Below, in pieces: positions 56,105 through 64,000 of a stretch of DNA of 64,000 nucleotides. The translations under genes and the position numbers were made by a program. The stretch is taken from NCBI RefSeq assembly GCF_000224145.3, contig NC_020177.2, positions 3,642,965 through 3,706,964 of the forward strand, written 5' to 3'. The notes beneath the pieces were generated by a model that was given only the letters and a program-made list of their open reading frames with translations, was not told where the DNA came from and searched no databases. Each line of letters begins with the position of its first letter. Position 1 is the stretch's first letter. This stretch comes from Ciona intestinalis (lineage: Eukaryota; Chordata; Ascidiacea; Phlebobranchia; Cionidae).

Positions 56105-58978
56105 ATGAAAAGAAACACAAAAGTTTTTGCTTTTGTAGCTGTCTTGGTAATTGGGTGTTTCATTTATAAATTGGCAGTCTCATTTATGTAAGTCAGTTTA
56201 TGTGAGATATAATTTAAACATAAAACAGATAAAATTTTGACATTTTAGGTTTTCAAAACAAATTGAGTCTTGCGCGAAGCAAAAAGCTGTTCACAAAATA
56301 AGGACGGTCGTATCAGTACAGCGACCAACAGGTGAGTAATGCTGTGACATGATCGTGCGGGTCGTACACTATATCGTCAATATAGGAGATGGTTCTGGTT
56401 CACTAATATTTTACAGAAACAGAAATAAAGAGGGCAAAACATGCTCGAGAAATTAAAGAAGAATTGAAAAGTTTGTGGCAGGCCACTGAATTTGAGTTTA
56501 AGAGAGTTTTAAGTTCGAACGATCGCAAAAGATCTATTGACCAAGCTGAGAAAGATCTGCTGCAAAGGATTTGGTATATAACTTATATCACGCACTATTA
56601 AAGTAGTGTGGTTTTATTTTAAAAAAGTTGAGTTAATCAGCTTTTTTCAGGGCTTTAGAAATTAAATTAGAAACCGTTCAATCGTTGGATCTAACGTGGC
56701 AAGCTGATGTAGCAAATAAAACAAGCAATTTGGTGTCGGATCTAATTGAAAGTCATCAGGTGATTAATTTATTGACTAAACATTACAAATCATATTCTAG
56801 ATGTAAGTAAACTTTGGTTTATATTTAGAATAAGGATAAGTTACACATAGATGCAGCCGCATCTATTCTACGATAGAAGGGGGGGGGCCCATTTTGGGGG
56901 GGGGTCACGACAATTTTTGTTATGGCTTTCATTTGTCGAATTCTAAGCGTTTTCATTTAGAACCCAAACAACTGCAACGAACGTGGACAGTTATTTGGAC
57001 ACCCGGAACTCTGTGGTTACGGATGCATGGTACATAACATCTTGCAACAATTCTACATGGCGCTGTCTAATAACAAGACCCTTTTCACTTATTCTACCGG
57101 TTCAATTTACTTGGGAACCCGAACAACTTTAAAGAAGCTTTTACAACCATACAGCAAAAACTGCTCGCCTCGAACTGGGGACTGGAAAGAGGTAAAAAGT
57201 AAGTAACTTACACTATAGTAGGTTGGGGTAAGATAGGACACTTTCATGTATTTCTTGACCCATTTGGTAGTAAACAAGAAATATTCACAGAATGATGTAA
57301 TTGTAGCTTCGCGACCATAAAAGAGCGTTGTTAATTGTTTGAAACAAGATCGGGAAAGATGGGATTTAAGCGCTAACGATATCCCGACTTACCCCACAGT
57401 ACTATACCTATATAACAACAAGTAAAAATATGAATTGTATTATGTTTGATGCAGCATTCAGCGATTTAAAGGTGAACGAGCTATCCTATATATTCAGTGA
57501 GCATTGCACCATGCCTGCACTCCGTCGTTATTCAGTGTTTACCGACGAGTTATGGAATTCAGTTGAACTTTTTCATGGAAACCCTAAAGCATGGCTGGCC
57601 GGGAAACTGGTCCGCTACATTACTAGACCAACACAAGAATTTTTTGATGCAATGAATAAATCGGCCGCAAAAATTGATTTTACAAGACCAATTGTTGGGT
57701 ACGTGAGTCATATAGTAGGGTGGGGTAAAATGGTTTATGTTTTATTTTCTTTCTCGTCCCAATTTCGTAGCAAACAAAGAATATTTACAAAACTTTACAT
57801 TATTATAAATACGTATCCTCACGACTCTAAAATAGTGTTACATATTCTCTTATTCCATCCGACTTTATTTGCAATATGACATTTTATTCCGTGACTTTTC
57901 CAAGGTTACACATAAGAAGATCTGACAAACTAAGTTTGGTCGGGGAATACGCGAGATCTCATTTATTCAGTGATTACATGAAACACGTCGAGGAATGGTA
58001 TGGTAAACATGAGATGCGAAAAGCTATGGAAGGTTCCAGAAACAAAGTAGAACGAAGAGTTTACTTGGCGACCGATGATCCAGGAATCTGGAACGAGACA
58101 CTCAAGTAATATGTTTTCTATATTTGCAAGCGTATGTAAGTAGGTTGGGGGATGGTGTGCATATTTTCTTTCTATCCTTTTCTCTCATTAAACAAAGAAC
58201 ATTAAGAAAATTATAAAACCGTATCTTCACAACCCGTTGTCAATTATTTAAAACACGATCAGAATATTTGGATAATATGGGCTAAAGGTGTCCCATCTTT
58301 CCCCACCCTCCTACCATTTTACTTATAGCAACTCATATTCTTTGGTTATTAATAACTCTAAATTTAGAGTCCAACATTAAGACGGTTTGCTTTTAAAAAC
58401 ATTTTCTTGATACAGTTACCAAGGATACGTGTTCATTGGACAAAGTCAATTTACGAAACGCGCGAGTGACAAAGCAACACGAGATACACCATATGGGTTG
58501 GTTCAGATTGCAAACGAAATTAACATTCTATCGATGTGCGACTTTATCGTTTGTACTTTATCGTCAGAGGTAAGTTAGACATTTTGGCTTAGTATAGTAG
58601 GGTGGTGGGATGACCCCATTATATTTCAATGGCTAAACCGTGGTCTTATAGGTAGGAACCCTTGCATACGAGTATATGCAAACCTTACACCTGAATGCTG
58701 CAGATAGAGTGATTTCATTGGATGCGGAATACGGCGTGTCTGGTGCACCAGTTGATGTACAACGAGTTTTATACAGCCATAATGTGGAAGGGGAACTTTC
58801 TTTACGGCCTGGCATGTTAGTAGCTGGGTACCAACAGTGGAACGGTTATTTTAATGGTAATGTCCATGATAAAGTTAGGCGTGATGCTGGTAATTGGAAA
58901 TTATACCCAAGTTACAAAGTACAAGCAATACCTCCGCCTTTTGCACTTAAAAATGGTAAACTGAATTTGGTGTTTTGA
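56105..58978 (+). CDS. FUT8: Alpha-1,6-fucosyltransferase (FUT8), 9 exons
   Basis: Golgi type II enzyme that adds core fucose to N-glycans. Exons: 56105-56187, 56249-56331, 56417-56573, 56651-56759, 56961-57198, 57455-57698, 57905-58105, 58416-58569 and 58652-58978. Total 1596 bases, 531 residues, all phases closing. The transmembrane anchor is at residues 7-27 (VFAFVAVLVIGCFIYKLAV). A coiled-coil stem with Lys and Glu follows, then GQLFGHPELCGYGCMVHNIL. The GDP-fucose motif is HIRRSDK with Arg309 and Arg310. YLATDDPGIW and MCDFIVCTLSSE match the catalytic region. A C-terminal SH3 domain has LRPGMLVAGYQQWNGYF and WKLYPSYKVQ. It is somewhat shorter than the vertebrate enzyme (about 575). Exon 5 uses the donor after aaaaa at 57198; the earlier GAG|GTAAAA would break the frame. 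Confidence 0.95.
56876..56907 (+). repeat. Poly-G runs
   Basis: Two long G runs separated by cccatttt in FUT8 intron 4; possible G-quadruplex-forming tract. Confidence 0.8.
57214..57416 (+). repeat. MITE copy, second subtype
   Basis: tatagtaggttggggtaaga to cttaccccacagtactata. It fills FUT8 intron 5. Confidence 0.75.
57711..57880 (+). repeat. MITE copy, 3' end lost
   Basis: Starts tatagtagggtggggtaaaa 12 bases after the exon 6 donor. Confidence 0.6.
58138..58313 (+). repeat. MITE copy
   Basis: gtaggttgggggatgg to ggtgtcccatctttccccac. FUT8 intron 7. Confidence 0.65.
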
Positions 58979-60244
58979 ACAATTAACAACGCTCTTTTAG
59001 TCGTGTGGTAGCCTACGATTATATACTTCTGTAAATACTCTTTGTTTACAACCGAATAGGACGAAAAAAAAACAACAGTTGAATATGTAATGGTTTTGTT
59101 TTATTCTATATGCTGGCTGGTACCCTAAGGAGAGTTCCACTCGTAGGAATTGGATCCGAGCTGGTCCATTACGCATATGCTTGTTACTATGTATACTTAT
59201 CAGAGAAGAACATGCCTATTTATTAAAGTCTGGCTCTCTTGTTCCTATTTGCGATACTTCTCGAAAATACCCGGATGTAAATTCACCTGTAGTTAGCGAA
59301 GTTTTGTAGTTTTGTTCTTCATTATAAAACGAGATGTCTCTTACAAGTCTACTCCAATAATCATACAAAGCATGCGTATCCGTTTTGACGGCAGAATTAC
59401 ACAGAATAAAGAGAAGTTTACCGAAATATTCAGTTTTGTAATCGATGCCGTGTAATCAACCATCGGTATAAGAAAAAACACGGGAATGTAGCAAATGAGT
59501 CAAAAAAAATACCAGATAAAAGGTCAGTAACCCCATCGGTAACAGACTAGATCTAAAAACACTACCGCTACCGATTTAAAAAGGAAACAACAAAATAAAC
59601 GGAAAGTAAACGGTGGAATTCGTACCGTAGTGATTCAAAAATAATTCAGAAATGATTTTTCAGAAAGAAGATATTTCATTTCCAAAAGTAATAAATGCTC
59701 CGTTGATTTCGCTTTGTTGATCACCACAAAATAAATAAAGTGGGAAAAAGAAAATACGCCAAGATTCGTGTCAAAAATGACGCAGTGCAAATTTAAAGTC
59801 AACAACGAAAAAATGAAACGCAGTCCTTAGACACGGTATCAGCAGTACGCACGGTGGGGAATAAATAAAATAGCATATTATTGATGTTGGGTGACAAGGC
59901 GGTCTTATATCGGGCCGTTTGAATTGAAAGCGAATTGAAAATGGCAACTATGAAAACCGCTTGGCACCAGTATATTTAGTCTGTGTTTGCGTTTTGCTTG
60001 GATATATTGTCATTGACGAACTAGTATTGCACGGTTTCTGGATGTGCTGGCGCTGTTGTACAACGCCGAAAACGAAATAAAAAAGCTTCTTCTGACCAAC
60101 TAAATATACAGAGTATATAAAATGGTGCGTGGTAGGACGAACCGGATGAAGCATGTACAAAAAGTGAGCAACGTGTACTTTGGAAAGGTAGAAAAATAAA
60201 AGATCTCTGCCTTTAGAACCACACCTTATTGAAATAAGAGGCTG
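58979..60244. other. Intergenic region between convergent FUT8 and TET
   Basis: A MITE fragment follows the FUT8 stop (58967-59080). A fragment of the third repeat lies at 59100-59190. The rest is unique AT-rich sequence that serves as 3' region for both genes. AATAAA occurs on the plus strand at about 59594, but which signals are used is not clear. Confidence 0.45.
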
Positions 60245-63200
60245 CTAGCCGGGGTAGTTGTACTGGTAATATAGTGGGGGTCTTTGGGGAACTCCAGGGG
60301 ATGGGATTTGGTAGGGGGCTTGGGGGTGGGGCTGTTGGGGGTATGTTTTGTAAGTAGGGTTTGGATTTTGAGTGTGGGGGTACTGGTGTGACGTAGGGTA
60401 GGAAGGGGGTTTGAAATGTGGGGTTGTGTATGTGGATTGGGAATAGGAAGGGGGGTTAGGGGGCTGGTGGGGGTTGTTGTTGTAAAAGGGTGGGAGAGTC
60501 CTGGGTGATTGCGTAGGGTGATAAGAGGGTGTGTAATGAGGTGTGGTCGATTCGGGGTAATTTGCTACCGTTCGCTGCGGGGTAGGGTGACAGTATTGAG
60601 GGATGGGGTAAGGTGAACTTGTAGGGATTCCCCCGGTTGGATGAGGGGCTTGGTTTGTTGGTGATGTCATCAGACGTGGCATGTTTCGTGGTGACGTCAT
60701 GACACGTGGCAATTCTCCTTCAATGGGGAAAGTTCTTGATACTGGTGGGGGATTGGGCCATCGTTGTTTAACTTGGGGCATCTGGGGGTAACCATCTGGG
60801 TATTGGTAAGGGTGATGTTGGGGTAAAGTGGATGGCTGGGGGTTCGGTGCTTTATAATGGGGGTTGAGACGCGCAATGAGGCTTTCTGCTTCGTTGATTA
60901 CTCTTTGTTTCTCCTCCTCGTCTCTTCGCTCTTTCTCTTCTCTCTCTTCTTTCTCTTTTTGCGCCTTTTCCGCCTGGTGAGAATACGTCGGTAAACTTCG
61001 GCCAAAAATCTAACCAAAACATTTTTGTGAACAATAACATACCTTGACTTGGTTGCGCTTTGCTTCTTTCAAACCGTACTCTGCAGCGCCGTGGTTCCTA
61101 CAGTTCATGCTCTTATGCTGGTAGAACACCATGGATACTCGGGAAGGCTGGAAACGGTTTGGATACAAAAGCGAGGTGGTCGCATGTAACTCACGTTTTG
61201 CGCATTCAATGAGAACCTGTTGGTAATAAGTTAATGTTAGGGTTATAAGGGGGTGTTATATTGCTGTTACGAGCTAGGGAGTGACTTTTAATAACGATTT
61301 TCCGTATGAGCAGGTTAAGACCAGAGAAGAGTTTTTGTGAAATAATTATTTTCACATAACTACACGCAAAAAGGTTGTACAAGTATAGTTTTAAAAGAAT
61401 ACAGATTATGCGGGTAATTTAGAACGGAGAACAAAAATTCAAATGTGCTTCTTAGTTTTCTATACTAACCGAGCCGTGGCCGGGAGCAATTGCCACTCCA
61501 CCGATGTCCTGGTCCATGAAACTTTCCTCTGAGTCGGAATAAACATCACGACGTGGTAGGGGGGTGGGGTAGGGGGGCTGGGGTTGCTGGAACTGTAGGT
61601 TAGGGGGCTGCTGGGGGTGTTGGGGGTACGATTGGGTGGGGAAAGCAGAACCCGCTTCTGTTTTAACAGCAGCGTACGATTTTAGGTTGATTTTGTTTTC
61701 CTGTTGTGGGTAGTAAGCGACTTGGTCGGTTGATGGTTCACTTTTGACTGTAGCGAATGTTTGGTGGAAAGGATGATGCATTACTGTGTCTAATGATGGT
61801 AACGGGGTTGGGTGACCGTGCGGCATCTTGCCCGTGTATGTGGCCGGGGAAGGCGCACGGAACGCGGGGTTTAGAGCTGTGTTTTGCGGCGAGTTGAGCT
61901 GAAAGTTCCCGATGCTTGGTGAAGTGGACGAAAGACGTCGACCGAATTGAAACGATGGCGCTGGGCTTGGGGCTTGAGGTGTGACTGGCGGAGTTCCAAA
62001 TATAGCAGGGGATACCGATTGATTTTGGGGCGTTTTTGCTCCGTGAGCATTTGGGCTGAAAAAACTACCTATAGACGGCAGGTTACTGTCGTCAGATTGC
62101 GTGACGTGTCTACGGTACGGCCACCGTGGCGGTGGGGAGAGAATGGGGTCTTTGAAGGTGCTGGGGTCAAATTTTTGTGGCGAAGGAGGAATTTTTAAAC
62201 CAGAAGGGCTGATGGACCTGAAATTAAGATATGCAGGTTATATATTTTGTATGGTACGGTGGGGTAAAATAAATACCGTTAGCACCCAAAACCCATTTTT
62301 GTTTATCGTGGTTTGAACGACTAACAACGCTTTATCGGAGTCGTGAGGATACGGTTTTATATTTCTTGAAATGTTTTTGTTTACTACCAAATGGGATAAA
62401 AACAAGAATGAAAACATGTCCCATCTTATTCGGTGTATCATTTTAGAGTATTGAAAATATAAAGGCAACACGAATGTTACACGTCCAATATTAAAAAACT
62501 GCGGCGGTCACGAATATATAAAACGCATTACTGTAATCGTATACGTGATTCGCATTTCTAAAAACAAACCGATGTGACGTAATAAACCTACCATTGTTGG
62601 TTGTTCCACTGTTGCGTTGTTGCCATAGCTGGCAAACTTGTTAAGTTTTCCATTGACAGCGATCGTTTAGGTTTTCGTCCCCTTTTTTTCTTGACTGGGC
62701 TTACGTCCAAACCATCTTTAGTTCGCTTCTGCTTTCGTTGTTTGCAGGTTCCTACAGGTTTGTCACGAAGACGAACTTGACGTCTAAACCCGTTCAGTAT
62801 CTATGAACAACAAGGAACTTAAAATATTCTGATTGAATGAATGTAGCTTGCTTTATCCTCGCGTGGCTGAAAACGACAGTCGTTTTATAACATGGATGTT
62901 TTTTCTTATACCTAGTGCTAGCTTACGAGTTACCACGTATGTAACTTTGTGTGTTTTTTGTATAACTGACAATTGGACATCCCATTTTTGCTCCAATCCA
63001 GTGATCACTAATCGGTTGCCTAATTTTTTAATCATAAAGAAGCAACCACTTACAGCGTAAAATATGCTACTTACTCGTGAGCGGGCACGAGGCGTATAAA
63101 TAATAAAGTAAATAAGGATCATTTATTCATTTAAAAGTAGTTATATACGATTCAATATAAAATAACAGAAACTGTCTATACCTCAATAGAACCTTCTCTT

Positions 63201-63767
63201 ATTTTCTGCCCCACCCCTTCAAACGTCCCTTCCTCGTTCGTAAGATCGAGTTTATACAAAGGTAGAACATGTAGTTGTTCGTCTGGTGGTTTCTGCCCAA
63301 TGACGCGAAGCTCAGGTTTGGTAAGTGTCAGAACCTGGATGAAAAAAATGGTCAACACTGGGTTCATTTTGATGAAAAAAAATGGCCAACTCAAAATTTG
63401 TGGGGTTATTAAAAAACGTTTATAGCAATCGAAATTTATGGTGGCAAGTGCTGATACGACTTTTCTTTCTGAGTCATTTACCACGATTTAAGGTTTTTAG
63501 TTCTGCATTTTGCAAGTTTTTTCATGGATTTAGGTTCTTGGTGTTTTCATGTGAATTTCCAGGTAAAATTTGACGCAATTGTATTGGATTAATAACGTAA
63601 GTATTGGATTTGTGGCTTACCAGAGTTGTCCCATTCTCCATGTTATGTTGATCCTTGTGGGCATGTGCGCAGAAGTCCATACAGCAAGTGACGCCACTGA
63701 ACGGCCGTCCTTCATTTGGTGGGTTGTAACCAAGGCGGCATTCTTGGCCCTCGCATTCTCTCTCAAT
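60245..63767 (-). CDS. TET: TET methylcytosine dioxygenase, C-terminal six exons (5' part outside window)
   Basis: Fe(II)/2-oxoglutarate enzyme that oxidises 5-methylcytosine in DNA. Minus-strand exons: 63621-63767, 63182-63334, 62592-62800, 61470-62217, 61043-61216 and 60245-60973 (stop 60245-60247). They give 719 residues and all phases close. The first exon starts in frame within the Cys-rich/DSBH region ([20 protein letters not shown]) and carries the iron ligands H-x-D in [14 protein letters not shown]. Then come [11 protein letters not shown] and [11 protein letters not shown]. Exon 4 of the six is a Pro/Ser/Gln-rich low-complexity insert, as usual in TETs. It ends with [20 protein letters not shown], and the next exon has [12 protein letters not shown] with the third iron ligand His and VFYQHKSMN. 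The last exon adds a charged coil ([17 protein letters not shown]) and a Pro/Tyr-rich tail of about 200 residues. The N-terminus, including any CXXC, lies to the right. Confidence 0.96.
62250..62441 (+). repeat. MITE copy in TET intron
   Basis: tatggtacggtggggtaaaa start; the 3' end is diverged (catgtcccatcttattcgg). Confidence 0.6.
62831..63115 (+). repeat. SINE-like repeat, with an inverse fragment appended
   Basis: Head gaatgaatgtagcttgcttt through gctccaatccagtgatcact, then an inverse core fragment (gtgagcgggcacgaggcgta) at 63073-63115. Lies in a TET intron. Confidence 0.65.
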
Positions 63768-64000
63768 CTAGACGTTGAAATAAAATAATATATAAAAATA
63801 CAAAAAAATAATTTTTTTTAGCATTTTTAATGTTACGCTATAATTAAGGATGAAGAAATGATAGGTAAAAATAAATGTTCGCCCACTAAGTTACATTTGC
63901 GTTAACACGTAATCGGGCATGGGGTATATGAAACATAACACCAGTGTTACTACCCCTTTACGCGATGGTAAATAACGTCTAATCATTCATTTTTTTATAC
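63768..64000. other. TET intron running to the window edge
   Basis: Contains a reversed SINE-like copy (63870-63990). No exon seen. Confidence 0.5.

Noticed and set aside
57191..57198. FUT8 exon 5 ending at GAG|GTAAAA (57190)
   Set aside because: It would put exon 6 into a frame with an early TAA. The donor after aaaaa at 57198 keeps the fucosyltransferase frame.
61947..62198. Plus-strand ORF rich in Arg and Trp
   Set aside because: Antisense shadow of the Pro-rich TET exon 61470-62217.
1..64000. CRISPR array, prophage, plasmid or bacterial operon
   Set aside because: No regular direct repeats with unique spacers and no bacterial gene features. Spliced metazoan genes occur throughout.
1..64000. 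Autonomous transposon or retroviral coding sequence
   Set aside because: No transposase, reverse transcriptase, integrase or LTR pair was recognised; only non-coding MITE and SINE-like repeats.

Overview
This window looks like a nuclear chromosome segment from a tunicate, most likely the genus Ciona. It is AT-rich. Its genes have many small exons and compact GT-AG introns, and they encode deuterostome-type families (TET, DNA2, FUT8, Munc13-4, caspase, kelch). The intergenic DNA is full of short palindromic MITE-like elements and a composite SINE-like repeat of the kind reported from Ciona. The species call is inference. The gene models were built by hand from splice sites and reading-frame phase, and the phases close exactly except where stated.

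Layout. 1-5463: minus-strand gene for an unrecognised coiled-coil protein, running off the left edge. 6933-8200: exons of a second, serine-rich unrecognised minus-strand gene, with weak plus-strand candidates around it (6435, 8870, 9908). 11157-18178: complete 13-exon BTB-BACK-Kelch gene (minus), with one GC-AG intron and an apparent one-base frame break. 19485-20109: 4-exon gene for a 130-residue Cys-rich protein (minus). 20760-21458: single-exon GNAT acetyltransferase (minus). 22033-23055: intronless ABHD12-like serine hydrolase (plus), head to head with the GNAT gene. 24358-27380: 9-exon caspase (plus). 30575-42441: 19-exon Munc13-4/BAIAP3-type protein with two C2 domains (plus), with a decayed copy of one exon in an intron. 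42910-53879: 24-exon DNA2 nuclease-helicase (minus), converging on the previous gene. 54242-55156: single-exon neuroguidin (minus), just upstream of DNA2 in the same direction. 56105-58978: 9-exon alpha-1,6-fucosyltransferase FUT8 (plus). 60245-63767: the C-terminal half of a TET 5-methylcytosine dioxygenase (minus), continuing past the right edge.

The genes are housekeeping or cell-biological and do not form one pathway. NGDN and DNA2 might be co-transcribed, because a poly(A) signal lies just before the DNA2 start. I did not find a new multi-gene system. The most unusual items are the vestigial Munc13 exon copy, the novel Cys-rich and coiled-coil genes, a shared sequence block upstream of two neighbouring genes, several small inverted-repeat elements, and possible single-base frame breaks in the kelch and DNA2 genes.
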